A stretch of 64,000 nucleotides of DNA from Ignavibacteria bacterium RIFOXYC2_FULL_35_21 (GTDB lineage: Bacteria > Bacteroidota > Ignavibacteria > Kapaibacteriales > UBA2268). Both the position numbers and the translations under genes were made by a program. The notes under the pieces are model-generated. The model made no database searches. It saw only the letters and a program-made list of their open reading frames with translations, and was not told the DNA's origin. How positions within the stretch are numbered: the stretch's first letter is position 1; every line of letters begins with the position of its first letter. Location: NCBI GenBank assembly GCA_001804705.1, contig MHAY01000064.1:1-64000 (forward strand), written 5' to 3'. Below, piece after piece: positions 51,101 through 60,549 of this stretch.

Positions 51101-51409
51101 TATAATTTCAAAACAGAAGGCATACTTGGAATTGAGGAAGTGGATAATTCAGGTTTATTTGTAAAAACCTCTCCAAATCCATTTGACAAAGTAACAAATA
51201 TAGAATTTTATTTGCCAGAACCAGGATTCACAACTTTGAATATTTTCAATATTGAAGGAATAGAATTAGAAACAATATTATCCGAAAAATTAGATGCAGG
51301 AAATCATTTAGTAAAGTGGGATGCAAAGCGACATCCAACCGGAATTTATTATTTTCAACTAATAATTGGAAATAAATCATACACCGGAAAATTGATTGTA
51401 ATAAAATAA
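48140..51409 (+). CDS. Large secreted FG-GAP/ASPIC-UnbV (CRTAC-like) protein with T9SS domain
   Basis: A 1089-residue exported protein. The ATG at 48140 is followed by a signal peptide (KKAIYLLVSIIILFSSLHSA). Domains: an N-terminal beta domain (about 25-195), FG-GAP/VCBS propeller repeats with calcium-type DxNxDG loops (ADIDNDGNID, FDYNHDGLLDL, WADLNLDGYLDL, LDFDNDGDMDI; about 205-600), an ASPIC/UnbV domain (NELNFGIGSVSTIDSVVIKF, about 650-670), three fibronectin-III-like modules (about 690-990), and a type A T9SS sorting domain (VKTSPNPFDKVTNIEFYLPE). It is probably a surface adhesin or binding protein. The ligand is unknown. Confidence 0.88.
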   Translation: MKKAIYLLVSIIILFSSLHSAPVIFKYDNGIPAGMYSNANTLGWDETVMLKPPGPCKINKVQLYLSGTVAAPDTIWVVGDPAEGAYPPSSYCWYINKLADGKIINYTGTPGWYEIDISADNIRADGICSVVIQHRNKQNGPYFTFDNQSQTQEIHSLLVDLRPNPDFLGIRGTIFARSQGNFMVRFEIEYDFPDGETTAQAPPPTLVDVTKEAGLVDGNGSPIKSAMVSVVGFNNNEFEDLAVGSYYFSNNGDATFENKSSQANLQAGQTSWADIDNDGNIDYFALNGGLNDKILFGNGNLSFVDETDSIIKLNQPTVTPMFFDYNHDGLLDLYIAYGRAGDPEVYYPDQLFKNIGNKKFENVTNTAGISAGEPAPYYDCWGASICDYNNDNWPDAFVATYRLAPDMLFRNAKNGMFDEVGGATGARGIPTYYTNAFGHGMGSDWGDFNNDGYDDLCVGNLGHPDERALNSNPSLLFKNDGPPNWTFTDMHSEMGLKFFEMNAGTVWADLNLDGYLDLVHAQYSYDAKGARNDRFTRFYLNQGPSKNFKLKDVTWETGAYNHGAWAPVRLDFDNDGDMDIIVASGHENLKLFRNDLPNKGYWIAFRLSGSPANNVPNEGFGSNVTVYSGGQKFYRSLPGTVMNGRCSQSSNELNFGIGSVSTIDSVVIKFPNGQTNKFTGLAINTKYKIPYMQSPVRMKLTAPMLLSPLNFTTKMVPDVAFDWSQVSEGTKYEILISNKKDFSDTVLHQNELTQTSSNSSTFEINKTYFWKTRAFSDTDTSNWSSIWEFTVGTPTPLAPKLKNPPNDSLNISAKPKFIWNTSEYYAKYPGITIYDLQYSTDPTCSTDVQSFYGLLDTTFLVTEHLIPDTKYYWRTRGINEGQPSQWSEIWNFTVMALPSKPFLTSPANGDTAVSKRPSLSWEESTNADYYTLELSKSEVFNPDSINYQATDITSTSRKLFKSLDEGTIYYWHVRAGNDGGESEWSQTYNFKTEGILGIEEVDNSGLFVKTSPNPFDKVTNIEFYLPEPGFTTLNIFNIEGIELETILSEKLDAGNHLVKWDAKRHPTGIYYFQLIIGNKSYTGKLIVIK

Positions 51410-51414
51410 ATTAT

Positions 51415-51443
51415 GTAGGGACAGAACATTGTTCTGTTCCTAT
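51415..51443. repeat. Family A palindrome in spacer
   Basis: GTAGGGACAGAACATTGTTC, then TGTTCCTAT, 6 bp after the CRTAC-like gene stop. A possible hairpin at the end of its transcript. Confidence 0.65.
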
Positions 51444-51505
51444 TATTGACAAATATTCGAAAAAAATAAAGCAAAAATTATTTTTCACACATAAAAGGTG
51501 AAAAA

Positions 51506-53548
51506 ATGAGAAAAGTAATTGTATTGATTGTAACTTTCATCTTGATAGCTTTTCAATCTCTCCAAGCTCAATGGGAGCAGGTCAATGGTCCTTATGGACA
51601 AGAAGTTACTTGTTTATTGATAAGCGACAGCATTGTCTTTGCCGGTACTAATGGAGATGGTATTTATTTATCAACTGATTATGGCATAAGTTGGACACAA
51701 AAAGGTCTATTGAATACTAATTTTTATTGTCTTACTGTCATTGAAACAAATTTATTTGCAGGGGCATGGGGAAAGGTTTTTATCTCATCGAATAAGGGAC
51801 AGGAATGGGAACAACTTATAATACAGAATTTGGATTCACCTGTCTTGTGTATAACTTTTCTGGATAACTATATCTTTGCCGGGACATCTGGAGAGGGAGT
51901 TTATTTATCAACTGATAATGGTATAAGCTGGACAAAGTCAAATTCAGGAATTACAAATGATTTCGTTCGTAATTTTGCCATTATTGGTGATACAATTTTT
52001 GCAGGGACTGATATCGGTTTATTTAAATCCACTGACTATGGAGTGCAATGGACACAATATAATTCTGAACTAAATTATATTAACGTACCTTGTATGGCTG
52101 TTTGTGAAGGTAATATTTATGCTGCAACTAATCAAAAAGGAGTTATTCTATCCACTGATAATGGCAATAACTGGAATCAAGTAAACATAGGTTTAAATAA
52201 TTCTCATGTATATTGTCTGGCTGTAAGCAGTAACAATATTTATGCTGGGACTTCCGAAGGAGAAGTATATCAATTAACAAATAACAGCTCGAGCTGGACG
52301 CAAATCAATTCTGAAATTGTAAACACCAGTGTTCGCTGTCTGGCTGTTAATGAAAGTAATATCTTTGCAGGTACTTCTGGAGGCTTATTTCAAACAACCG
52401 ATAACGGTTCCAAATGGTCACCAACTTTATTAGAGAAAACTCATATCAATTGTGTAACATTTGATTCAAGCAATATCTTTGTTGGAAATAACTTAGGTGT
52501 TTTTCTTACAACAAATGATGGCAATGACTGGTCGCAATTAAATTCAGGATTAATTAATTCTCAGGTAGGTAATATAGCCCTGTGCGGTAATGATTTATTT
52601 GCCAGTATTTTTATTGGTGGAATGTATAAATCAATAAATTATGGTAAAAGTTGGGTACAAATCAATTCCGGATTAAATCAATACCCAACTATTAGATGTC
52701 TTGTTGTAATTGATAATAATATATATATTGGAACAAATGCAGATGGTGTTTATAGAACTACTGATAATGGAACAAGCTGGACACAACTGAATAACGGGCT
52801 TACAAACAAATGGGTAGTAAGTCTTTCTTTAAGTGGAAATAATTTATTTGCCGGTACATATGATGGGATTTACATTTCTTCAGATTATGGTAATAACTGG
52901 GTAAAAACATCCTTTACAAATACCTGTGTATATAGTATGATTGTTCAGGACAGTAATATCTATGCAGGTACTTATGGCAGAGTTTACTTATCAACTAATA
53001 ATGGGCAAAACTGGCAACAATTGGATACTTTATCAACAAGAAAAAATATTAATTGTTTAAAAATAATCGGGAGTATTATCCTTGCAGGAACTTCAGGAGA
53101 TGGAATTTTCCTATCAACAAATTCAGGACAAAACTGGAAACAATTCAATTCAGGTCTTATAAATTTAGATATTCGTTGTCTTTCTGTCAAAGATGAAAAT
53201 ATTTATACCGGAACCAATGGTGGTGGATTGTTTAAAGCAAAAATAATTGACCTTATAACTTCCGTTGAAGAAAAAGGTAATAATATTAATGATGCCATTA
53301 GTATAAATCCAAATCCTGCACATGATAACATTTCAATAAATATTAATTCAAAAGATTTTTCAAATAGTACGAAATTATATATTACAGATTTATCAGGACG
53401 AGAAGTATTAACTATTTTTGAAGGTATAATTGAATCAGGTAATAAAAAACTTAATGCAAACATTGAGAAATTAGTGGGTGGAATTTATTATCTTGTTATG
53501 CAATCCCCTACTGCAAGAACAACAAAGATGTTTGTTGTGAATAGGTAA
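51506..53548 (+). CDS. Secreted BNR/Ycf48-like beta-propeller repeat protein with T9SS domain
   Basis: A 680-residue exported protein: signal peptide RKVIVLIVTFILIAFQSLQA, then about fourteen repeats of roughly 40 residues of the form NIYAGTxxGGVYLSTDNGxSWTQLNSGL. This is the BNR/sortilin/Ycf48-type propeller repeat. It ends in a T9SS type A sorting domain (SINPNPAHDNISININSKDF, then SGREVLTIFEG and GGIYYLVMQS). With so many repeats it would form two propellers. It is probably cell-surface. It is paralogous to the next gene, and the high similarity of its internal repeats suggests recent expansion. The role is unknown. Confidence 0.86.
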   Translation: MRKVIVLIVTFILIAFQSLQAQWEQVNGPYGQEVTCLLISDSIVFAGTNGDGIYLSTDYGISWTQKGLLNTNFYCLTVIETNLFAGAWGKVFISSNKGQEWEQLIIQNLDSPVLCITFLDNYIFAGTSGEGVYLSTDNGISWTKSNSGITNDFVRNFAIIGDTIFAGTDIGLFKSTDYGVQWTQYNSELNYINVPCMAVCEGNIYAATNQKGVILSTDNGNNWNQVNIGLNNSHVYCLAVSSNNIYAGTSEGEVYQLTNNSSSWTQINSEIVNTSVRCLAVNESNIFAGTSGGLFQTTDNGSKWSPTLLEKTHINCVTFDSSNIFVGNNLGVFLTTNDGNDWSQLNSGLINSQVGNIALCGNDLFASIFIGGMYKSINYGKSWVQINSGLNQYPTIRCLVVIDNNIYIGTNADGVYRTTDNGTSWTQLNNGLTNKWVVSLSLSGNNLFAGTYDGIYISSDYGNNWVKTSFTNTCVYSMIVQDSNIYAGTYGRVYLSTNNGQNWQQLDTLSTRKNINCLKIIGSIILAGTSGDGIFLSTNSGQNWKQFNSGLINLDIRCLSVKDENIYTGTNGGGLFKAKIIDLITSVEEKGNNINDAISINPNPAHDNISININSKDFSNSTKLYITDLSGREVLTIFEGIIESGNKKLNANIEKLVGGIYYLVMQSPTARTTKMFVVNR

Positions 53549-53646
53549 GGTCATATGGTTTCAATTCAGAATTCATAATTCTTTTTGAAAGTTTGAGACC
53601 TTTTTGCTTTTGATGTGTCTTTACATTATATTAATGACAAAAAAAT

Positions 53647-55842
53647 ATGAATAATCATAATAAAATAAAATGTTTTAGACAGAACACTGTTGGATATACA
53701 ATTTTCAATTATAAATTTTCAATTTTCAATTTTCTGACCCTTCGTGATTTATTGGGCAGAAAATTTTCTGCCCCTACAATTTTAATATTTCTTTTCTTAA
53801 CTACTTTCATACTACATTCACAAGAAAAACCTTATTGGAAAAAAACAGAAGGTATTTATGGTGGTATTATTACTTGCATGACGGGAAATGATAATCAAAT
53901 ATTCATAGGAACATTGGGTTCCGGTGTTTACACATCAACAAATCCTGGTGAAAAATGGGAAGCGATTAATAATGGAATATCCAACCTCGATATAAGAGCA
54001 ATCATTCTTACAAAAAGCAATACTTTACTTGCAGGAACTTATGGCGGAGGTATTTTCAGGTCAACAGATTATGGTATTACATGGAATAAAGCTAATGTTG
54101 ATTTAAAAAGCATGGACTTCAGAACATTTGCTCTTGATTCGGATGGCACAATTTGGGCTGGGTCATGTACTGCCGGAATATTTCTTTCGACTAATGATGG
54201 CATTTTCTGGGAATATGGGGGTGTGAATGATTATGATGTTTGGGCAATTGCAGTAACTAAAACAGGTAATATCTTCGCAGGCTCCTCCAAAAATGGAATT
54301 TTTTATACAAATGATAAAGGATATAACTGGAAAAATTCTTACGCAGGTTTAACGACCGATGATGTTAGAACTATGGCTATTGTATCGGACTCACTACTTT
54401 TTGCAGGGACTAATAAGGGTGTTTTTCTTTCCACTAATGAGGGCGGCTCATGGGAAGAATTTAATTATGGTTTAACAAATTTAGATGTTTGGTCTTTGTT
54501 ACCGATGAATGACGGACAACTAATTGCAGGTACAAAAGGTGACGGTACATTTTTTATAAAACCATTGCCAGAGAATACCTGGCAGCAAAAAATTGAAAAT
54601 CTGGAAGAATTATGGATTCGATGTTTGATGCTTTCGGAAGATAATATCCTGTTTACCGGGACAGATGGTGGAGCCGGATTATTTAAAACAAATACTTCTT
54701 CAATCTTATGGGAAAAAGCAAACACCGGAATAAATAATCTGGATGTTACTTCATTTGAAATTGATAAAAATGGGAAATTAATGTCCGGTACATATTCGGA
54801 TGGCATTTATATTTTTGATGAAGATTCTAACACATGGACTCGTTCTGGGGAAGGTATAACAAATAAGTATATTTTATCACTTGCTATTGACTCTTCTAAT
54901 AATTATTATGTCGGTACTTATAGTAGTGGTGTATTTTACTCGACTGATAATGGTGCTACTTTTACTCAAATTAATGAAGGGTTAGTGGATAAGCAAATCT
55001 TCTCAATGACAATAAATGCAAAGAATAAAGTAATTGCAGGAACAGGTGGAAGTGGTATTTTCAGGTATGAACCTGACTCATCAAAATGGATAAAAATTAA
55101 TAAGGGCTTGAAATCTTATGTTATTTATTCATTAGTTAAGGCTCCTAATGGATTTTTATTTGCAGGTACACCAGGTGCTGGAATATTCAAATCTGAGGAT
55201 GACGGTGATAATTGGATTCAAGTTAATGAAGGATTGGATGCTCCATTTATAAATGTTTTATGTGTAACAAAAAACGGAGATATTATTACAGGAACCCAGG
55301 ATAAAGGTGTTTTTTTATCAAAAGATAATGGTGCAAATTGGTCAAATATCGGATTAGAAGGTACTGTATTATTATCCATTATATATTCACAGGATGAATT
55401 TGTTTATGTTGCAACTTCAGATAGTGGGATATATCGCACCAAATTAGAGACAATTAGATGGGAACTAGTAAATGATGGTTTAATTATTAATTCTGTCCAG
55501 GCAATAATAAGTGATAAAATAGGTAGACTTTATGCAGCAGTTCACAAAAATGGCGTATATATGTACGACCCTGCAACAGGAGTTGAAGAGTATTCTAAAG
55601 TAATGGAAAATGAAATTAATATTTCACCTAACCCTGCAAATGATATTATAAAAATAAGAATAGATATTCCATCAGGAATTGGAGAATCGTTTTCAATTTA
55701 TAACTCAATCGGACACCTTTTAAATAAAATTGATATTAATAACACATCAGAATATTATGAATTGCAAGTCAACGATTTAACATCCGGGATTTACTTCATA
55801 AAATATAATTGTAAAAATTATCCTTTTATCATATTCAGATAA
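53647..55842 (+). CDS. Secreted BNR/Ycf48-like beta-propeller repeat protein with T9SS domain, repeat-built N-terminus
   Basis: A 731-residue paralogue of the preceding gene, with about fifteen propeller repeats (FAGTNKGVFLSTNEGGSWEE type) and a T9SS type A domain (EINISPNPANDIIKIRIDIP, ending SGIYFIKYNCKNYPFIIFR). The signal helix ILIFLFLTTFILHSQ is at residues 45-59, too far from the first Met. Residues 9-44 are coded by dispersed repeats: a half family A, a CAATTTTCAATT array, a family F fragment and a complete family A palindrome (GRKFSAPT, 37-44). A TTG at 53752 would give MGRKFSAPT and then the signal helix, a plausible start made by the repeat. Confidence 0.82.
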   Translation: MNNHNKIKCFRQNTVGYTIFNYKFSIFNFLTLRDLLGRKFSAPTILIFLFLTTFILHSQEKPYWKKTEGIYGGIITCMTGNDNQIFIGTLGSGVYTSTNPGEKWEAINNGISNLDIRAIILTKSNTLLAGTYGGGIFRSTDYGITWNKANVDLKSMDFRTFALDSDGTIWAGSCTAGIFLSTNDGIFWEYGGVNDYDVWAIAVTKTGNIFAGSSKNGIFYTNDKGYNWKNSYAGLTTDDVRTMAIVSDSLLFAGTNKGVFLSTNEGGSWEEFNYGLTNLDVWSLLPMNDGQLIAGTKGDGTFFIKPLPENTWQQKIENLEELWIRCLMLSEDNILFTGTDGGAGLFKTNTSSILWEKANTGINNLDVTSFEIDKNGKLMSGTYSDGIYIFDEDSNTWTRSGEGITNKYILSLAIDSSNNYYVGTYSSGVFYSTDNGATFTQINEGLVDKQIFSMTINAKNKVIAGTGGSGIFRYEPDSSKWIKINKGLKSYVIYSLVKAPNGFLFAGTPGAGIFKSEDDGDNWIQVNEGLDAPFINVLCVTKNGDIITGTQDKGVFLSKDNGANWSNIGLEGTVLLSIIYSQDEFVYVATSDSGIYRTKLETIRWELVNDGLIINSVQAIISDKIGRLYAAVHKNGVYMYDPATGVEEYSKVMENEINISPNPANDIIKIRIDIPSGIGESFSIYNSIGHLLNKIDINNTSEYYELQVNDLTSGIYFIKYNCKNYPFIIFR
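53754..53773. repeat. Family A palindrome in the N-terminus of a secreted protein gene
   Basis: GGGCAGAAAATTTTCTGCCC, a perfect 20-bp palindrome followed by CTACA. Against GGGACAG...CTGTCCC it lacks one base on each arm, a symmetrical change. It encodes GRKFSAPT just before the signal helix. Confidence 0.8.
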
Positions 55843-55919
55843 ATTAATTATAAAATAAGATTGAACTTATCCGTTATTACGAAAATTATTTTGAAATTTT
55901 ACAAATATTATTGGTTAAT

Positions 55920-58223
55920 ATGAGAAAATATATTTTAGTTTACCTTATTTTTATTTCAATATTAAATACTACATATTCACAGGAAAAAACATCAGATAAA
56001 TTAACAGGCATTATCTCAGGAGAAGTGATTTCAGCTATAACAAAGAATCCAATAAGAAGTGTAACGGTAAAGATTGAAAACATAAAACTCGGAGCTATAA
56101 CTAATGCAGAAGGAAAATATATTATAAGAAACATACCTGCGGGAGTTTATACTGTCAGATTTTCAATTCTGGGTTATGAAGTTTATAATCAATCAAATGT
56201 CATTGTATCAACTGCAATGCCGGTACAACTTGAAATTCAACTTGTTGAGAAAGTGATTGAGCTGGAAGGCACCGAAGTTCGTTCATCTTACTTTATTAAA
56301 TTATCAGAAGCTGTTACAAGTACACAAACATTCAGCGGTGAAGAGATAAAAAGAACACCGGGAGTAAGTGAGGACGTTATCCGTGCAATATCACTTTTAC
56401 CGGGTGTAGGAGTTACCCAGCCCGGTAGAAATGACCTTGTTGTTCGTGGTGGAGCACCTTTTGAAAATTTATTCATTGTTGATAATATTGAGATCCCAAA
56501 TATCAATCATTTCGGAACTCAAGGCACAAGCGGTGGTCCCTTATCACTGATTAATATTGATTTTGTTAAAAATGTAACATTTTCAGCCGGTGGTTTTGGA
56601 GCAAAATATGGTGATAAAACTTCATCTTTGACAAATATTATATTAAGAAACGGAAATGAAGAAAGTTTTGGTGCTAAGGCTGTGCTATCAGCTACAGGAT
56701 TCGGGCTTAATTTCGAAGGTCCAATTTCTGATAAAGGTTCATTTATTTTTGGGGCAAGAAGAAGTTATCTTGATTTCATTTTTAAAGCCGCAGGTTTTGG
56801 ATTTATACCTGAATATTGGGATTTTATTGGAAAAGCAAAATATAAATTAGACAAATCCAATTCTATATCTTTTATTGCAATTGGAGCATTGGATGATGTA
56901 AGTCTTAATAATGACAGCCTTGATAATCGCTTCAAGAACAGTACTGTAGCTGTTCCAAATCAGAAGCAATACTTTTCAGGATTAACATGGCAGCATTTAC
57001 TTGGCAATGGTTTTATCAACGTTACACTTGGTGAGACATATACAAATTATACCACTTTCCAGAATGATTCTTTGTTAAACACAGTATTTAAAAATAATTC
57101 TAAAGAAAGTGAAACCTCACTTAAAACTGAATTAGATTATATGATTTCACCGAAGATAGAATTTTTGATTGGGAATCAGGTGAAATGGGCTACTAATCTT
57201 GCTTATGAAATTCTTATTCCGGGATTTATGAGAACCGACTCAATAGGAATTCCAAGAGAATTATATATTGATACTAACTTTACAGATTATAAAAATGCAA
57301 CCTATGCAAGCATGACTGCCGGATTTGGGAACTTCAAGCTAACTATTGGAGGACGACTTGAATATAATAACTTACTCGAAACTCAATGGTATTTGTCACC
57401 GAGAGGTTCTGTTTTGTATCAACTAAATGAGGTAACAGCTTTCACAATGAGCCTTGGCAGATATTATCAATCCCCATCTTATATTTGGTTTCTTGGTGGT
57501 TCACCCGAAAAACTAAATGCAATTCGTTCTGACCAGATTGTATTAGGATTTGACCATACTTTACTTGAAGATGTAAAAGTACAGGTTGAGTTATTCTATA
57601 AATATTACGACAACTACCCTGCCCGATTATACAGACCAACTGCAGTTCTTGCTCCTTCGGGATTTGATGATATAACATATGATATACCCTTCGGACTTGA
57701 GCCATTAGTAAGTAAGGGAGTGGGGTTAGCAAGAGGATTTGAAATTTTTATTCAGAAAAAGCTTAGTGAAATACCATTATCAGGATTGTTTAGTTTAACC
57801 ATTGGAGAGTCAAAATTTAAATCATTAGTTGGTGATTTTAGACCGGGTTCCTATGATGCACTTGCAATAATCAATTTGGCTGCAGCATGGAGGATTAACA
57901 ATGAATGGGAAATTTCTGCAAAATTTCGTTATTCAACCGGTTTGCCGACAACACCTTTTTATAACCAAGGAACTAATATTGGAAAACTTGATTTCAGCAG
58001 ATTTAATGAAGGTGAACGTTTACCTGCATCGCACAGCATGGATTTCAGGATTGATAAAATCTGGAACTTTTCAGGTTTTATGTTGATAACTTATATAGAT
58101 ATTCAAAATCTTTACGGGAAGAAAAATGTTTCTGCTGTTAGATGGGATTATAGAAATAAAGAACCAAAATACCAAACCTCTTTTGGTATTCTTCCGAGTA
58201 TCGGAATAGTTGCTGAAATTTGA
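55920..58223 (+). CDS. TonB-dependent receptor with carboxypeptidase-like regulatory domain
   Basis: A 767-residue outer-membrane receptor. The ATG at 55920 precedes a signal peptide (RKYILVYLIFISILNTTYS). A CarboxypepD_reg-like beta-sandwich (about 30-110, ISGEVISAITKNPIRSVTVK) is followed by the plug (GEEIKRTPGVSEDVIRAISL, LVVRGGAPFENLFIVDNIEI, about 140-240) and a 22-strand barrel (about 250-767). Such receptors import siderophores, vitamin B12 or oligosaccharides. The substrate cannot be read here, and no SusD partner is adjacent. The barrel is somewhat short for the family. Confidence 0.9.
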   Translation: MRKYILVYLIFISILNTTYSQEKTSDKLTGIISGEVISAITKNPIRSVTVKIENIKLGAITNAEGKYIIRNIPAGVYTVRFSILGYEVYNQSNVIVSTAMPVQLEIQLVEKVIELEGTEVRSSYFIKLSEAVTSTQTFSGEEIKRTPGVSEDVIRAISLLPGVGVTQPGRNDLVVRGGAPFENLFIVDNIEIPNINHFGTQGTSGGPLSLINIDFVKNVTFSAGGFGAKYGDKTSSLTNIILRNGNEESFGAKAVLSATGFGLNFEGPISDKGSFIFGARRSYLDFIFKAAGFGFIPEYWDFIGKAKYKLDKSNSISFIAIGALDDVSLNNDSLDNRFKNSTVAVPNQKQYFSGLTWQHLLGNGFINVTLGETYTNYTTFQNDSLLNTVFKNNSKESETSLKTELDYMISPKIEFLIGNQVKWATNLAYEILIPGFMRTDSIGIPRELYIDTNFTDYKNATYASMTAGFGNFKLTIGGRLEYNNLLETQWYLSPRGSVLYQLNEVTAFTMSLGRYYQSPSYIWFLGGSPEKLNAIRSDQIVLGFDHTLLEDVKVQVELFYKYYDNYPARLYRPTAVLAPSGFDDITYDIPFGLEPLVSKGVGLARGFEIFIQKKLSEIPLSGLFSLTIGESKFKSLVGDFRPGSYDALAIINLAAAWRINNEWEISAKFRYSTGLPTTPFYNQGTNIGKLDFSRFNEGERLPASHSMDFRIDKIWNFSGFMLITYIDIQNLYGKKNVSAVRWDYRNKEPKYQTSFGILPSIGIVAEI

Positions 58224-58326
58224 TATTTTAAAATTAATCATGAACTAATAACTATCAATAATAGAATAAAGAATTCGTCCAATTCATACGAATTTGTAAA
58301 ATTCTAAACAATTTCAAGGAATAATA

Positions 58327-60231
58327 ATGCTTGATAATGAAACATTAGACATTACATCCGATGAAGTAAAAGCAAAAAATGAATTCGAATACAAAGCAGA
58401 GATGAAGCAATTGCTTCATTTAATAGTTCATTCACTTTACACGCATCCTGAGGTTTTTCTTAGAGAACTTATATCAAATTCATCTGATGCACTGAACAAA
58501 ATACGATTCAGGCGATTGACAGATAGTAACATACTCGACCCTGATTCTGAACTTAAAATCAATATAGATATTGATGAAAAAGAAAATACTTTCTCTATTA
58601 CCGATACCGGTATAGGTATGACTAAGGAAGACCTTATCGGCAGAATCGGAACAATAGCAAGTTCGGGAACTCTCGAGTTTTTTAAGAAAATGGAGGAAGA
58701 AAATAAGAGTCTCGATGCAAATCTTATAGGGCAATTCGGAGTCGGCTTCTACTCAGTTTTTATGGTTACCGATGAGATTAATATCGAAACTACTTATGCA
58801 GTTCCAAATTCCAAAACCTATCTTTGGAAATCTTTTGGAGAAGATAAATTTACTGTAGAAGAAATTGAAAATAAACCGAGAGGAACAAAAATATCTTTTA
58901 AATTAAAAGATGAATATAAAGAATTTGCTCAACCCTGGAAAGTAAAAAGTATATTAAAGAAATATTCTAACTTCGTTGATTTCCCTGTTTATGTTAATGC
59001 TGAAAAAGTTAATATTGTTTCTGCACTTTGGCACAGGAAAAAAGAAGATATAAAAGATGAAGAACTAAATGATTTTTATACTTTTATATCGAATGATTCT
59101 ACCCCGCCAATGGCTCATCTTCTGTTAAATATCGAAGGCATTCTAAATTTTAGGGCTTTGATTTTTATTCCAGAAACTGCCCCACCATCTCTTTTTCAGG
59201 ATGCTCTTGAAAAGTCGCTTCAACTCTATTCAAACAGGATATTCATTCAGGATAATTGCAAAGAATTAATTCCCGATTACCTGAAATTCGTTAAAGGTGT
59301 CGTTGATACCGAAGAATTACCCCTTAATGTTTCCAGGGAGGTTACACAGTCAAGCCCGGTTATCACAAAGATAAAAAATGTGTTGGTATCAAAAATACTT
59401 GCACAACTTGAAGACTGGGCTGAAAACGCTCAAGCAAAATATGAAAAATTCTATAACAATTTCGGTTCTCTTTTAAAAACAGGCATCAATGCTGATTTTA
59501 CTCATAAAGTTCAATTAATCGAACTGCTAAGATATGAAACTTCATTGAGGCCAAAAGGTGAAAAGGTATCACTTAAAGAATATGTTCAAAGAATGGCTGA
59601 AGGACAGAAAGAAATATATTACATAATGGGTGACCATAGAGATTTGATAGAGATGAATCCAAATCTTGAGTATTTCAGAAAAAATGAGCTGGAGGTCTTG
59701 TATCTTACAGACCCCGTTGATGTTTTCACTATCCCTTATATATTTGAATATGACAAAAAGCAACTTAAATCCATTGAGAAAGCCGATATTGATATTAAAA
59801 AAGTAAATAAAGAAGAAAAATCCAGTGATACAAGTAATAAAGGCTTGCTCGATTATTTTAAAGAAGTTCTCGGAGATAAAGTGGAGGATGTCATAGAATC
59901 AAACAGGCTGGTTGACTCTGCCGTTACCTTAGTTGTTGGTAAGCAGGGTTTTGACCCGCAGGTCGAAAAAATGATGCAATACATAGATAAAAACTTCACT
60001 CATTCTAAAAGAATCCTGGAGGTTAATACTTCACATAATATTATTAGAAATATCAATTCTTTATTTATTGCAAACTCAAATCCTGAACTTGTTAATAATG
60101 CTATATTGCAGCTTTACGAAGGTGCCTTGCTTTTAGAAGGGAAATTGCCTTCGCCAAACGAGTTTTTAAAGAGAATGAATGAATTTATCGAATTATCAAC
60201 AAAATCAAAAAATGTAGGGGAAGTTTCATAA
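58327..60231 (+). CDS. htpG: Chaperone HtpG (Hsp90)
   Basis: A 634-residue Hsp90. The N-terminal GHKL ATPase shows FLRELISNSSDALNKIRF (about 42-59), ITDTGIGMTKEDLIGRIGTI (about 95-114) and GQFGVGFYSVFMV (about 137-149). Middle-domain motifs are NVSREVTQSS and DALEKSLQLYSNRIFIQD. The C-terminal dimerisation domain is present (HSKRILEVNTSHNIIRNINS). The length is typical. The final VGEVS-stop is encoded by a family B palindrome copy. GGAATAATA precedes the ATG. Confidence 0.97.
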   Translation: MLDNETLDITSDEVKAKNEFEYKAEMKQLLHLIVHSLYTHPEVFLRELISNSSDALNKIRFRRLTDSNILDPDSELKINIDIDEKENTFSITDTGIGMTKEDLIGRIGTIASSGTLEFFKKMEEENKSLDANLIGQFGVGFYSVFMVTDEINIETTYAVPNSKTYLWKSFGEDKFTVEEIENKPRGTKISFKLKDEYKEFAQPWKVKSILKKYSNFVDFPVYVNAEKVNIVSALWHRKKEDIKDEELNDFYTFISNDSTPPMAHLLLNIEGILNFRALIFIPETAPPSLFQDALEKSLQLYSNRIFIQDNCKELIPDYLKFVKGVVDTEELPLNVSREVTQSSPVITKIKNVLVSKILAQLEDWAENAQAKYEKFYNNFGSLLKTGINADFTHKVQLIELLRYETSLRPKGEKVSLKEYVQRMAEGQKEIYYIMGDHRDLIEMNPNLEYFRKNELEVLYLTDPVDVFTIPYIFEYDKKQLKSIEKADIDIKKVNKEEKSSDTSNKGLLDYFKEVLGDKVEDVIESNRLVDSAVTLVVGKQGFDPQVEKMMQYIDKNFTHSKRILEVNTSHNIIRNINSLFIANSNPELVNNAILQLYEGALLLEGKLPSPNEFLKRMNEFIELSTKSKNVGEVS

Positions 60232-60238
60232 CCTTCCT
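60214..60238. repeat. Family B palindrome at the htpG stop
   Basis: GGAAGTTT-CAT-AACCTTCC with one mismatch, overlapping the last codons and stop of htpG. Confidence 0.6.
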
Positions 60239-60549
60239 AATGCTTATGAAAACGTAGGTACAGAACATCATTCTGTCCTTTATTGAATTTATATAACAAA
60301 ATTTTGTCTCTAATTAGCAATAAATTAGTCATTGTTCTGTCCCTAAGTCGAAATTAATAAAAAAAGTTCTTGATGTAAGCTATTGAATTGTTGTATTTTT
60401 GTATAGTGTATAATTAACAATTTGAAAATAATAAGATTTATTTTTCTGAATTTCTTACAAACACCAAATTAAGGGCAGAAAATATTCTACCTGTACATGA
60501 GCAATAATTGTAAACGCATCTTCATAAATTTTAGTAGGATAGATTAAAT
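60232..60549. repeat. Repeat-filled spacer between htpG and queA
   Basis: This 318-bp gap holds no ORF. It contains a family A copy GTACAGAACATCATTCTGTC (60257-60276), a half copy TTGTTCTGTCCC (60332-60343), the putative queA promoter (60370-60401) and another family A relative GGGCAGAAAATATTCTACCT (60473-60492). Confidence 0.65.
60370..60401 (+). promoter_or_regulatory. Possible promoter of queA
   Basis: TTG (60370-60372), a 21-nt spacer, then TATTTTTG (60394-60401) fit the Bacteroidota consensus. It would leave an unusually long leader of about 143 nt, into which a family A palindrome has been inserted. Confidence 0.4.
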
